Shown one piece after another: positions 35,929 to 44,860 of a stretch of DNA of 64,000 nt. Both the position numbers and the translations under genes were made by a program. The notes below the pieces were generated by a model. That model was not told the DNA's origin and made no database searches. It worked only from the letters and a program-made list of their open reading frames with translations. The DNA lies in assembly GCF_900880625.1 (NCBI RefSeq), contig NZ_CAAHFB010000001.1, forward strand, positions 1-64,000, written 5' to 3'. Within the stretch, counting starts at the first letter, position 1; the number at the start of each line of letters is the position of its first letter. This DNA is from Halorhabdus rudnickae. Its GTDB lineage: Archaea; Halobacteriota; Halobacteria; Halobacteriales; Haloarculaceae.

Positions 35929-37404
35929 ATGCCTACTAAAGGCAATCAAGACGGTTCGTCGAACGTGTCCCGTCGTCGGTTCATTCAGGCAGCCGGTGCA
36001 GTTGGCGTGACGGCTGGTCTCGCCGGCTGTGGTGGCGGCAACGATGGAACCACTACGACCGGGGACACCGGTGGTGGCGGCGGCACCACGGCTGGGGAGC
36101 CTGGTGGTGACGATCTCGGTGGGACGGTCAACGTGTTCGCGGGCAAGGTGTGGAAAGAGAACGAGGAGACGTTCACACAGACGCTGCACGACGCTGGCGT
36201 CCCGGATGCCGTCAACATCAATCTCAACTCCGCGGCCCAGCAGACAGGGAGCAAGCAGCAGAGACTCAGGACCACGATCGACGCGGAGTCGAAAGATCCC
36301 GACCTCGTGTTGACGGACAACGGGTGGACGATTCCGTTCATCGTTCGGGGCGACCTCGTGAACCTAGAGAAGGAGATGGACAGCGATTTCATCTCGAAAG
36401 TCAAAGAAGAGGGCGTCCAGTCGATGGTGCAAACGGGGTCGGACCCGGAGACGGGCGACCTGCATTCGGTTCCCGTCTTCCCGGATTTCCCGACGATCAC
36501 GTACCGCAAGGATCTCTTCAAGGAGGTCGGATACACTGAGTCCGACTTCCAGGAGTGGCAGTCGAACCCGCTCGGTTGGAAAAAGTTCACCAGCATCGTC
36601 GCGGAGGCCAAACAGGCCGGCGACGCGGAGTACGGCTACGTCTGGCAGGGCAAAAACTACGGTGGTCTGTCCTGCTGTACGTTCAACGAGTACCTGACGA
36701 GCATGGGTGGATCCTTCTTCGGGGGCGAGGACAACCTCTTTGGTCCCGTCGGGGATCGACCGGTCACGATCGGCGACGAGAAAGCTATCGATGGCATCGA
36801 ATTGGCGCGTGACCTGATTTCCGGTAATGGCGAATCGCCGATAGACGTGACCGGCGTCTCGCCCGAGGAAGTCGCGGGATGGATCGAACCCGACACGAAA
36901 AGTATCTTCGAAGCCCAAAACGCCGTCGCGCAACGCAACTGGACGTACTCGATCGGCGGCGCAGTGAACAACTTCGAGGGAACGGACGCGGAACTCGGTG
37001 TGATGCCGATTCCGAAAGGGCCGAACGGCTCCTGGCACGCCCAGGGTGGCTGGGTCCTCTCGATGAACCCCTACAGCGACAACAAGTCCGCGGCGAAGGA
37101 AGTCATCAAGGCCTGGTGGAGCGACGATATGCACAAGGCCCAGCTTGACGCCGCCAACTACATGCCGCCCAAGCCGAGGATGTACGACTACGTCAAACAG
37201 CACCCGACCTACGGGCCGTACTTCAAGCCGCTCCAGTACGCTGCCGAGCACCTCATCCCGCGCCCGACCACGTCCGTCTGGCCTACCCAATCGACCGTCA
37301 TCGCGAAACAGGTCAACGCCGCAATCACGAAGAAGAAGTCGCCTGCCGACGCGGCCGAGGCGATGGCAACCAAGATCAAAGCTATCGAAAATCAGGCCCA
37401 GTAG
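35929..37404 (+). CDS. Sugar ABC transporter substrate-binding lipoprotein (CUT1 family)
   Basis: 491 residues. Tat-type lipoprotein signal: Arg cluster in VSRRRFIQAAG and lipobox GLAGC with Cys34, followed by a Gly/Thr-rich tether. The body has type of family 1 extracellular binding proteins (DLVLTDNGWTIPF, VFPDFPTITYRKDLFKEVGY, WAQ-like GGWVLSMNPYSDNKSAAKEV, and a Trp-rich end). It would catch an oligosaccharide outside the membrane and pass it to the two permeases downstream. The substrate is not readable; chitin oligomers or fructosides are the local choices. Confidence 0.88.
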   Translation: MPTKGNQDGSSNVSRRRFIQAAGAVGVTAGLAGCGGGNDGTTTTGDTGGGGGTTAGEPGGDDLGGTVNVFAGKVWKENEETFTQTLHDAGVPDAVNINLNSAAQQTGSKQQRLRTTIDAESKDPDLVLTDNGWTIPFIVRGDLVNLEKEMDSDFISKVKEEGVQSMVQTGSDPETGDLHSVPVFPDFPTITYRKDLFKEVGYTESDFQEWQSNPLGWKKFTSIVAEAKQAGDAEYGYVWQGKNYGGLSCCTFNEYLTSMGGSFFGGEDNLFGPVGDRPVTIGDEKAIDGIELARDLISGNGESPIDVTGVSPEEVAGWIEPDTKSIFEAQNAVAQRNWTYSIGGAVNNFEGTDAELGVMPIPKGPNGSWHAQGGWVLSMNPYSDNKSAAKEVIKAWWSDDMHKAQLDAANYMPPKPRMYDYVKQHPTYGPYFKPLQYAAEHLIPRPTTSVWPTQSTVIAKQVNAAITKKKSPADAAEAMATKIKAIENQAQ

Positions 37405-37674
37405 AGCCCGGTGCTGATGGCCGACAAGCGTTCGATCAAGACAAATCGAACGTGGTGTCGTGGGGAGGACGGCCATCTACCTGGTTACCCGAGTTAGAGG
37501 ACCGTATCGTCGCCATTGAGCAGTTTGGTACTGTCACAACAGAAACGAGATACCATTCGAAACCAGGATGTACATAAAAAACAGATCGCAATATTCAAAT
37601 GATAGACTATAACATAATGGAACGTATGGTTGGTTGGCAATCACACGCAAGCCTCGGCGGGGGTGTATCGACCC

Positions 37675-38667
37675 ATGGGCGTTGAAGGGGCCCAATCGGC
37701 GAACAGGGGTGTCCTTTCGCGACTGGCGACGTGGACCGAGAACCTGAGCGAGCAGGCCTATGCGACGTTGCTGCTGGCACCGGGCTTTCTCATCTTGATC
37801 CTGTTTGCCTTCTGGCCGCTGGTGTCGTCGATACGGATGTCGTTTTTCGCAGACGTCATCGTGGGAGGGGAACTCGGCGGGTTCGTCGGAATCGACAACT
37901 ACATCAAGTTGCTCACCAACGGCAACGCCTTCGCGACGCTGACGTTCTTCGATCCGTCGATGGCCACGCCGATCCTCGAGCAGGCGCTGCTGGTGACGCT
38001 GCTGTTTGCGATCGTCAGCGTCGCCGGGGAGACGCTGCTCGGGTTCGCGTACGCGATGTTGATGAAGGCTGAGTATCGAGGTCAGCGGGCAGTTCGGGTG
38101 TTGATCATCATCCCGTGGGCCATTCCGATCGTCATCCAAGGGATGATCTTCTTCCTGCTGTTCCGTCCGGGATACGGGCTGTTGACCGGCCCGTTGCACA
38201 GTCTCGGGCTCTTCCCGAAGTTGCCACTGAACGACGCGTTTAGTGGGTTCGTGATCATCACGGTAGCCGACATCTGGAAGACGTCGGCGTTCATGGCGCT
38301 GTTGATCCTCGCCGGCCTGGAGAGCGTCAATCAGGATCTCTACGACGTGGCCGACGTCATGGGCGCGTCGAGCTGGCAGCGATTCAAGTACATCACGTTC
38401 CCGTTGGTCTTCCCCGCGTTGATGGTCGCGATGTTGTTCCGGACGATGGGCGCACTCCGCGTCTACGGGATCATCGAGTCCACTGGCGTCGGGTGTACGA
38501 CCACGCCATCGATGACGTGTCTGGTGACTCAGTTCACGTTCGGCTCGTCGACTCTGTATGGATCGGCGGCAGCAGTGAGCGTCCTCATCGCGATCACCGT
38601 CGGATTGTTCATCTCGATATACCTGCTGTTCATCCGTTACAGCAACCAGAGTCTGGGGCTGGTATAG
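37675..38667 (+). CDS. Sugar ABC transporter permease (MalF-type)
   Basis: 330 residues from the ATG at 37675; the frame extends upstream to a TTG at 37630. About six membrane segments (LLLAPGFLILILFAFWPLV, ALLVTLLFAIVSVAGETLLG, VLIIIPWAIPIVIQGMIFFL). The cytoplasmic EAA-type loop is YDVADVMGASSWQRFKYITFP, which docks on the ATPase. A CTATAACATAA run at 37605-37615 suggests an internal promoter after the 270-base gap from the binding-protein gene. Confidence 0.9.
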   Translation: MGVEGAQSANRGVLSRLATWTENLSEQAYATLLLAPGFLILILFAFWPLVSSIRMSFFADVIVGGELGGFVGIDNYIKLLTNGNAFATLTFFDPSMATPILEQALLVTLLFAIVSVAGETLLGFAYAMLMKAEYRGQRAVRVLIIIPWAIPIVIQGMIFFLLFRPGYGLLTGPLHSLGLFPKLPLNDAFSGFVIITVADIWKTSAFMALLILAGLESVNQDLYDVADVMGASSWQRFKYITFPLVFPALMVAMLFRTMGALRVYGIIESTGVGCTTTPSMTCLVTQFTFGSSTLYGSAAAVSVLIAITVGLFISIYLLFIRYSNQSLGLV

Positions 38668-38668
38668 C

Positions 38669-39628
38669 ATGAGTATCGACGCACAGAACCACGACGACGC
38701 GGAAACGCTCGACGATCAGGACGAAGAGTCGAAAAACCGAATCCAGTCGTGGGCAGCCGACTGGATCCGCAATCCCAAGAAAGCCTACGCGGTGATGGGC
38801 GTGTTCATGGGCGGCGTCTTGCTGACGACGACGCTGTTCCCGCTGTATTGGCTGTTCGCAGTGGCGATGGCACCGCCGGGCCAGACGAATATACCGCTGA
38901 TCCCGTCGCAGATCGATCTGTACGCCTTCGTCGATATTTTCCAGCGAGTGCCGTTCGCGCGGTTCATGTTCAACAGCCTGTTCTACGCGGGCACAGTGAC
39001 CGTCATCGTGATCATCGCGGCGAGTCTGGCGGGGTACGCGTTCGGTCGCCTCAAGTTTCGCGGCAAACTGCCGCTGTTGTTCTCGCTGCTGGTGCTCAGC
39101 TGGTTCCCGCCGGCGACGCTGTTCCTGCCGCTGTTCCGGGCGTTCAACCAGCAGGTGAAGATGCTCGGGCTATTCACGCTCCCTGCCGAGCTATACGGGA
39201 CGCCGGGGGCCGTCATCGCGCCGCTCAGCGCGTTCACCATGCCGCTTGCGGTGTTCATCTTGATGACGTTCTACGCGCAGATCCCCGATGGCCTCGAAGA
39301 CGCTGCTCGGGTCGAGGGATCGACCCGGATCGGCGCGCTGTTCCGGGTCATTATGCCGCTGTCGGCACCGGGAGTCGCGACGGCCGGCATTCTGACGTTC
39401 ATCACGGTCTACACGGAGTTTTTCTTCTCGTTTCTGATGACCGGGGACCAGGCCAGCGAATGGGCACCGATCGTTAACGGTGTCCTCGCCTTCCAGTCGC
39501 AGTACACCGTCCGATACGACCTGCAGGCCGCAGCGAGCCTCGTCGCGATCGTGCCGGTCGCGATCCTGGTCGTTCTCGCACAGGAAAAAATCGTCAGCGG
39601 ACTGACGCAAGGAGCACTCAAGGAGTAA
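38669..39628 (+). CDS. Sugar ABC transporter permease (MalG-type)
   Basis: 319 residues, one base after the MalF-type stop. N-terminal acidic stretch, then six membrane segments (VFMGGVLLTTTLFPLYWLF, AGTVTVIVIIAASLAGYAFG, LFSLLVLSWFPPATLFLPLF) and the EAA loop LEDAARVEGSTRIGALFRVIMP. It pairs with the MalF-type subunit to form the channel. Confidence 0.92.
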   Translation: MSIDAQNHDDAETLDDQDEESKNRIQSWAADWIRNPKKAYAVMGVFMGGVLLTTTLFPLYWLFAVAMAPPGQTNIPLIPSQIDLYAFVDIFQRVPFARFMFNSLFYAGTVTVIVIIAASLAGYAFGRLKFRGKLPLLFSLLVLSWFPPATLFLPLFRAFNQQVKMLGLFTLPAELYGTPGAVIAPLSAFTMPLAVFILMTFYAQIPDGLEDAARVEGSTRIGALFRVIMPLSAPGVATAGILTFITVYTEFFFSFLMTGDQASEWAPIVNGVLAFQSQYTVRYDLQAAASLVAIVPVAILVVLAQEKIVSGLTQGALKE

Positions 39629-39634
39629 CCAACG

Positions 39635-40825
39635 ATGGCACGAGTCAAACTCGAGGACGTAACGAAAGAATACGACGACGTAGTGGCAGTCAACAACATG
39701 AACCTCGATCTGGAGGACGGCGAGTTCATCACGCTCGTCGGTCCCTCTGGCTGCGGGAAGTCGACGACCCTCGAGACGGTCGCCGGTCTCACCATGCCGA
39801 CATCGGGGAACATCTACATCGGCGACAACGAAGTCACGAACCTTCCGCCGAAGGACCGCGGGATCGCGATGGTGTTCCAGAACATCGCGCTGTTCCCGCA
39901 CATGGACGTCTACGATAACATCTCCTTTGGCCTTCGGCTACGTGACTACCCGAAAGACGAGATGGACGAAAGCGTCGAAAAAGCGGCCGAGATCGTCGAG
40001 CTGGAGGGGATGCTCGACCGGATGCCCGACGAGATGTCCGGCGGCCAGCGCCAGCGCGTCGCCATCGCCCGCGCGATCGTCCGGGAACCTGACGTATTCT
40101 TGATGGACGAGCCGCTGGCGAATCTGGACGCCAAGCTCCGAGTCAACATGCGGACCGAACTCCAGCGGTTGCACAAGCAGTTGGACACGACGATTATCTA
40201 CGTCACCCACAACCAGGCCGAGGCAATGACGATGTCAGACCGCATCGCGGTCATCAACGACGGGGAACTCCAGCAGATCGCTCCGCCGTTGACCTGCTAT
40301 AACGAACCGGCCAACCGGTTCGTCGCCGGGTTCATCGGCTCGCCGTCGATGAACCTAGTCCCCGCGAAGGTCGAGGACGGCGACCTGCAGGCGGAAGGAT
40401 ACTCGCTAGCTTACGATACGGCCGCCGTCGAGGGGCTGGCCGCTCGCGAAGAGATCGAGATCGGGATCCGCCCGGAGGACATCCACCTCGCCCAGAACAA
40501 GTCCGAGGCGGACGACCCGAGCACCCCTGTGGAGGTCCAGACCGACGTGCTCGAGCCGATGGGCGACGAGATCTTCGTCTATCTCAAGCCGGTCGTGTCG
40601 TCGAGTGATAGCGGCATGGGCAGCATCGAAGAGCGCGAAGGGCTGTTGATGAGTGTCGACCCTGCGACCGATATCAGCGAGGACCAGACCGTCGAGATCG
40701 TCTTCGATCGCGGTCGGATCCACCTGTTCGACATGCAGACCGGTGACGCGCTCTCACACGGCGTGGTAGAAGGCGCAGCGATGGGTTCAGAATCCGGCGA
40801 GAGCGGAGCCCAGGCCGACGACTGA
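39635..40825 (+). CDS. Sugar ABC transporter ATPase (MalK/UgpC type)
   Basis: 396 residues. Walker A GPSGCGKSTTLE, Q-loop VFQNIALFPH, signature MSGGQRQRVAIARA, Walker [13 protein letters not shown], switch His in VTHNQAEA, and a C-terminal TOBE-like regulatory region (EIEIGIRPEDIHLA). It powers the importer and may serve several permeases. Six bases separate it from the upstream permease. Its dead relative lies at 35228-35662. Confidence 0.94.
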   Translation: MARVKLEDVTKEYDDVVAVNNMNLDLEDGEFITLVGPSGCGKSTTLETVAGLTMPTSGNIYIGDNEVTNLPPKDRGIAMVFQNIALFPHMDVYDNISFGLRLRDYPKDEMDESVEKAAEIVELEGMLDRMPDEMSGGQRQRVAIARAIVREPDVFLMDEPLANLDAKLRVNMRTELQRLHKQLDTTIIYVTHNQAEAMTMSDRIAVINDGELQQIAPPLTCYNEPANRFVAGFIGSPSMNLVPAKVEDGDLQAEGYSLAYDTAAVEGLAAREEIEIGIRPEDIHLAQNKSEADDPSTPVEVQTDVLEPMGDEIFVYLKPVVSSSDSGMGSIEEREGLLMSVDPATDISEDQTVEIVFDRGRIHLFDMQTGDALSHGVVEGAAMGSESGESGAQADD

Positions 40826-40826
40826 T

Positions 40827-40842
40827 CGACCACGCTTTTTTC
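40827..40842 (+). terminator. T run after the ABC importer operon
   Basis: A GC-rich stretch then TTTTTT at 40836-40841, ten bases after the stop, the common haloarchaeal terminator form. No strong hairpin is needed. Confidence 0.4.
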
Positions 40843-40879
40843 GAACGAGCCGTGGGAAGCTAACCGAACGACGCGCGAA

Positions 40880-42361
40880 CTATTCCTCCCTCTGCCAGAT
40901 GTCGTCCATCGTCCAGATGTCCAGCGAGCACAGGTAGGCCGACCCGCGACGGGCGAGCAGCGAGATGCCGGTACTCTCCTCGCTCGGGTACACCCGGGTC
41001 GTGAGCGTTTCGCGCCCGTTGGCGAACACCTCGACGATGCTCCTGTCGACGAATATCCGAAGAGAAAGCGGTTCGTCGTCGTCGAGATCGAGCGATCCGA
41101 CCTCCGGCGGGCGCACCTGGATGTCGGTGTCAGTGCTCGATCGACCCGTCTCGATGCCGAGAGCGTCGCTGCCGCGCCAGTAGGACACGGTCGTCCGTTC
41201 GGATCCGTCGGGTGAGCGTAGTACCGCGAGGTCGATCTGATCGGCGTCGCCGGGATCGACCTCGGCACGGAGTTCGATGCTACGGCCCCCTGACTCGGGG
41301 CATCGCCACTCCGTCTCGGACGGGAGAGACACGGAGCCGACGTGGCGGTGGTTCCGCCGCAGCGTCGCGAGTTCCTCGACTGGGTCGAGACGGAGACGCC
41401 CGTCCTCGATAGAGAGATCGCGTGGCAGTCCGATCACGCCGGTCCAGCCCTCGGTCGGATCGGCCTGCCAGTCTCGCCGGCCCTCGACCACGTTGAAGAA
41501 AGCGACGCGGCGATCTCCCTCCTGGAGCACCGACGGGGCGTGCAGGTTCCCCTGATCGACCGGGCCGTGGTTCAGCCGACCGTGTGCTTCGACGTCGAAC
41601 GTCGCCTCGTCCTCGTCGTACTCGCCGAGGTAATACTGTGGGCCCCGCGGGTGAGAGAAAAAGAGGAGCACGTGGGTTCCGTCGAGAGCGAAGAAGTTCG
41701 GGACGGCCCCGTCCTCGTCGGGATCGGTGTGAAAGCCGTCCTGAACTAGCGGCCCGCGATAGGTCCACTCGTGAAGATCGTCCGATTCGAAGAGAAACTC
41801 TGTGGTCTGTCGATCGGTCTTCCAGCCCGACAGCGAGCGATAGGTCTCGCCGTCTTTCCACAGGCAGGGGTCGAAGATCTCGTAGGGGGCGTCCTCGTCG
41901 ATCGGGACGACGGGATTGTCCTCGAATCGCTCGAACTCGAGTAGATAGTCGTCCGACCCCGTGGCGATGCAGTTGCCCGCGTCCGTCCCGAAGTACATCA
42001 GGACGGCACGGTCGTCCTCGACGAGAGCCTGTCCGCTGTAACAGCCACGCTCCGGACCGCCGTCGGGCGAGAGCGCGATCGGGAGATCCCGCCAGTGGAC
42101 GAGGTCGTCGCTGACGGCGTGCCCCCAGTGCATGGCCTCGCTCCAGTCGCGCGTCTCGGAGACATCGGGCGGCCAGTACTGGTAGAAGAGGTGATAGCGA
42201 CCGTCCCAGTACAGCGCCCCGTTCGGGTCGTGGAGTAGTCCGCCTGGCGGGAAGAAGTGGTAGTTCGGCCGGTACGGATCGTCGTTGAATCGTCGTCGCC
42301 GCGCTCGTGTGGCGGACGTTCGCCGCTCGATCGCGTCCGGGAGGTCCGTCGCGTAGTGCAT
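40880..42361 (-). CDS. GH32-type beta-fructosidase-like enzyme with atypical acid/base region
   Basis: 493 residues from the ATG at 42361; an upstream ATG (42388) overlaps the TATA box GTTTTATGCC and is less likely. The five-blade propeller starts NYHFFPPGGLLHDPNGALYW (nucleophile Asp in HDPNG), with MHWGHAVSDDLVHW, IFDPCLWKDG (Asp of the RDP motif), and a C-terminal beta sandwich with SLRIFVDRSIVEVFANGR. Where GH32 enzymes have the acid/base Glu in WECPD, this protein reads EDGAVPNFFAL, so no Glu is in place. No signal peptide, so it would act in the cytoplasm on imported sugar. Convergent with the importer operon, close to the TrmB-like gene. Confidence 0.85.
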   Translation of the reverse strand: MHYATDLPDAIERRTSATRARRRRFNDDPYRPNYHFFPPGGLLHDPNGALYWDGRYHLFYQYWPPDVSETRDWSEAMHWGHAVSDDLVHWRDLPIALSPDGGPERGCYSGQALVEDDRAVLMYFGTDAGNCIATGSDDYLLEFERFEDNPVVPIDEDAPYEIFDPCLWKDGETYRSLSGWKTDRQTTEFLFESDDLHEWTYRGPLVQDGFHTDPDEDGAVPNFFALDGTHVLLFFSHPRGPQYYLGEYDEDEATFDVEAHGRLNHGPVDQGNLHAPSVLQEGDRRVAFFNVVEGRRDWQADPTEGWTGVIGLPRDLSIEDGRLRLDPVEELATLRRNHRHVGSVSLPSETEWRCPESGGRSIELRAEVDPGDADQIDLAVLRSPDGSERTTVSYWRGSDALGIETGRSSTDTDIQVRPPEVGSLDLDDDEPLSLRIFVDRSIVEVFANGRETLTTRVYPSEESTGISLLARRGSAYLCSLDIWTMDDIWQREE

Positions 42362-42426
42362 ACTACGAAAGCGAGCGAGCGACGGCATAAAACCGACGAG
42401 TACGCGGCGAAGACAGTCCCGAGCCG

Positions 42427-43503
42427 TCAGTAGTCGATCGATTCGACGACGATCCTGGTGGCCTCGTAATCCTCGATGACGGCACCCCAGCCACCGATCT
42501 CGATCTCGCGATCGCCGTTGTCCAGGACGAGCGTCGCTTGTCCACCTCGATACAGTAACGGAGAGTCCTCAGCGAGTCCCTCGAGGCCGGTGTAGTATAC
42601 GTCGACGATCCGGCCCTCGAGCGTTACCGACGCGCCGGTGTCGACGGCGGCGGCGTCGACCGTCGCCGTGATCGTCGCCCCGTCGGAAAGGTGCGAAGCG
42701 ATGTCGCGGATGCACTCGCGAACGTTGATGTAGGTCGTCGGCGGTGTCCCGTCGTCCGTTTCGAACTGCTCCAGGTTCGACACCCAGAGGCCGGCAAGGA
42801 AGAACCAGTGGAAGATGTAGGCGTGAGTGCGATCCTCGACGATGATGCCGTAGCGATTCATCGAGAGTTCGTGTGGGGCGAAGCAGGTCGTCGTCCGATC
42901 GACGAGCGCGATGAATGCCATCGGCACTGTCCGGTAGCCGACCTCTGTCGCGACGCGTTTTAGCTCGGACTTGTCGGGGAGCTGTTCCCCGTTCTCCTCG
43001 TCGATGTAGATCCCCATCCGGACGTGGACTCCGTTGTCGTGGGCCGCCTTGATCGCCGGCCGAAGTCGCTTGTACTGGTCGAGATTGACTGCCAGCTGGA
43101 TCTGATCGGTCGCCTCGCGGATAATCGCCGCTGCCCGATCGAGCACTGTGTCGATCCGCTTGACGAAGTTCACGGTGTGGGTCTCCATCGTCGGGGCCTC
43201 CCACAGCTGCTCGATCTCCTCGGCGGCGGTCTTGAAATTGCTCGCCCGATCGCGGAGATCCTCCAGCACGGACTCTGTACTGTAGGCTCTGGCCCGGAGG
43301 CTGTCCTGTTCGTAGGTCTCGACGTAGCCGTATTCCTCCAGATCTCGAAGAACGTCGTAGATCCGCGGATCGGGGACGTCGCTCTCTTTGGCGATTGTCG
43401 TAGCCGAGGCCGAGCCGAGCTTGAGTACCTCGACGTATGCGCTCGCCTGATAAGGGGACAGTCCCGCGTCCTCGAGTACCGTCGTGAGTTCTGTTTCGTC
43501 CAT
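42427..43503 (-). CDS. TrmB-family sugar-sensing transcription regulator
   Basis: 358 residues. N-terminal TrmB winged helix: GLSPYQASAYVEVLKLGSAS, AKESDVPDPRIYDVLRDLEE, then a YVETYEQDSLRARAYST wing and a helical linker. The large C-terminal sugar-binding domain has ETHTVNFVKRID, HVRMGIYIDEENGEQ and WFFLAGLWVSNLEQ. TrmB proteins repress or activate sugar transport genes according to bound sugar. It is the last gene of the island and points the same way as GH32, with 65 bases between. A perfect inverted repeat lies about 150 bases upstream. Confidence 0.92.
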   Translation of the reverse strand: MDETELTTVLEDAGLSPYQASAYVEVLKLGSASATTIAKESDVPDPRIYDVLRDLEEYGYVETYEQDSLRARAYSTESVLEDLRDRASNFKTAAEEIEQLWEAPTMETHTVNFVKRIDTVLDRAAAIIREATDQIQLAVNLDQYKRLRPAIKAAHDNGVHVRMGIYIDEENGEQLPDKSELKRVATEVGYRTVPMAFIALVDRTTTCFAPHELSMNRYGIIVEDRTHAYIFHWFFLAGLWVSNLEQFETDDGTPPTTYINVRECIRDIASHLSDGATITATVDAAAVDTGASVTLEGRIVDVYYTGLEGLAEDSPLLYRGGQATLVLDNGDREIEIGGWGAVIEDYEATRIVVESIDY

Positions 43504-43650
43504 CGTCGTTGTTCCGATCGTTGGGTGATTGTGGAGACGCGCTTGTTGCCGTTACGATCGCGGGTCGTCCGTGTCACCGGTGCGCCAGATCGACGAAGCG
43601 GCGGGTTCGAACGGCAGTAGCCGGTGACCGTCGCGTACTTCTAACGTCGA

Positions 43651-43672
43651 TTTTACAACCCACATTGTAAAA
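43651..43672. promoter_or_regulatory. Perfect inverted repeat upstream of the TrmB-like gene (autoregulatory site candidate)
   Basis: TTTTACAA (43651-43658), CCCACA, TTGTAAAA (43665-43672): eight-base arms with a six-base spacer. The core TTACAA-N6-TTGTAA recurs, imperfectly, beside the importer TATA box at 35871-35888. Confidence 0.6.
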
Positions 43673-43747
43673 AATCTTTCCGAGATCGAGTCACCGCGGT
43701 GAGCGACAGGCGGTACTCGTCGCTGATGATCGACGCCGTTCGCTCGA

Positions 43748-44575
43748 TCAGACGGCGTCGTCTTCGGCAGGGAACTCGAACGCTCGCTGTTCGCAGTCCG
43801 GGCAGACGAGGATGTCTTTCGGCGGGTCGCGGGGGTCCGCGTAGGCTCCACAGCAGTTGGCTTCCGTCGACGGGACGATCTCGGCGCCACAGACGGGACA
43901 AGTGTCGAGGAACATCCGGAGCGTCCGGGCCCCCGCCAGCCGAAGTGGGTCCTCAAGAGAAGGTTCCAGCGCACGGTAGCCAGCCAGTTCGGCGATCGCG
44001 ACCAGCTGGGAGAGAAACGCGTCGTTGTCCCCCAGCACGAACCACGTTTCGCCGTCTACCTCGAGCGGCTCGGCGTTGTCGACGTGTGGGATCGTTCGTT
44101 CGATCTCGGTCGCGAGGCCGTCGGTCGACAGCGCGGCGAGTCGGTCCATCTCCTCGTGCCAACCGGAGTCGATGGCGTCGGTAAGCTCGACGGTCTCCTC
44201 GTCCGCCGTGACGACGTCGGCCGCGACGAGTTCTTCGAGCATGGCTTCGCCGTCGTAGTCAGCGATGTCTCCGAGCGACGCGGACTCGTCGATCGCCGGC
44301 TCGTACTGGTCGGGCTCGTGACCGAACAGCGACGCCGGAATCGGCGCGACAGCGACGAGTCGCGGGGCAAACGTTGGCGTGTACGGAACCAGATAGCCGC
44401 GGACGTAGACCAGCCCTGCGCCGATCGCCGCGGCGGCGAGACCGGCGAGCGACCGCTCGCGCCGGTGCAACCACACAGCGACTGCGCCGACCAGGACGGC
44501 ATTCACAACGGTACAGGGCCAACATCTGTTCTCGCCGGTGTAGGCCGGTTCCCTGAGCCACTCGAGGAGAGTCAT
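43748..44575 (-). CDS. Membrane-anchored protein with C-terminal zinc ribbon
   Basis: 275 residues. Two N-terminal membrane helices (VVNAVLVGAVAVWLH and LAGLAAAAIGAGLVYVRGYLV), an acidic central region with a helix-rich segment (DGEAMLEELVAADVVT), then a C-terminal Cys-rich part with CPVCG and CPDCE pairs, plus CC in between, as in zinc ribbons. The Cys layout and the soluble part suggest a membrane-bound metal- or nucleic acid-binding protein. I do not recognise the family. Confidence 0.7.
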   Translation of the reverse strand: MTLLEWLREPAYTGENRCWPCTVVNAVLVGAVAVWLHRRERSLAGLAAAAIGAGLVYVRGYLVPYTPTFAPRLVAVAPIPASLFGHEPDQYEPAIDESASLGDIADYDGEAMLEELVAADVVTADEETVELTDAIDSGWHEEMDRLAALSTDGLATEIERTIPHVDNAEPLEVDGETWFVLGDNDAFLSQLVAIAELAGYRALEPSLEDPLRLAGARTLRMFLDTCPVCGAEIVPSTEANCCGAYADPRDPPKDILVCPDCEQRAFEFPAEDDAV

Positions 44576-44818
44576 ACCAGACGCGTTCGTGACGAACGGT
44601 AATGACTGCTGTGGACTGTGGGTGCGACGACGGTCCGTCGCTGTAGCGATGTAGGTATAGCAAACCGCGTGACGATCGGGCCGCCCCTCGAACTGCGTCC
44701 AGGTAATCGATCAGCGGGCGGTACGATCCCAGACCTCGATATGGCCCCGGGGCGATCGCTCGAGTGCGACGATCGCGACGGGAACGAGTTTAAGGGGACG
44801 CCACACCGACAATTCGCT
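44576..44818. other. Intergenic region between divergent genes
   Basis: No gene seen in about 240 bases. A TATA-like GAGTTTAAGG lies at 44786-44795 in front of the genes reading to the right. Confidence 0.4.
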
Positions 44819-44860
44819 ATGCATACGGTCGCGACGAGACAGCGGAGGCCCGAGCCGTGA
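44819..44860 (+). other. Thirteen-codon leader frame coupled to the next gene
   Basis: ATG at 44819 lies about 25 bases after a TATA-like box and opens a frame reading MHTVATRQRRPEP whose stop overlaps the GTG start at 44857 (GTGA). It could be a leader peptide used for translation coupling, or simply chance. Confidence 0.25.

Noticed and set aside
37534-38670. 378-codon minus-strand frame opposite the MalF-type permease
   Set aside because: Its product is a His/Arg/Gln-rich shadow with no membrane or domain signal; the permease is certain.
42361-42388. Upstream ATG of the GH32-like gene as start
   Set aside because: It lies inside the TTTTATGCC TATA-like box, so the leaderless ATG at 42361 is favoured.
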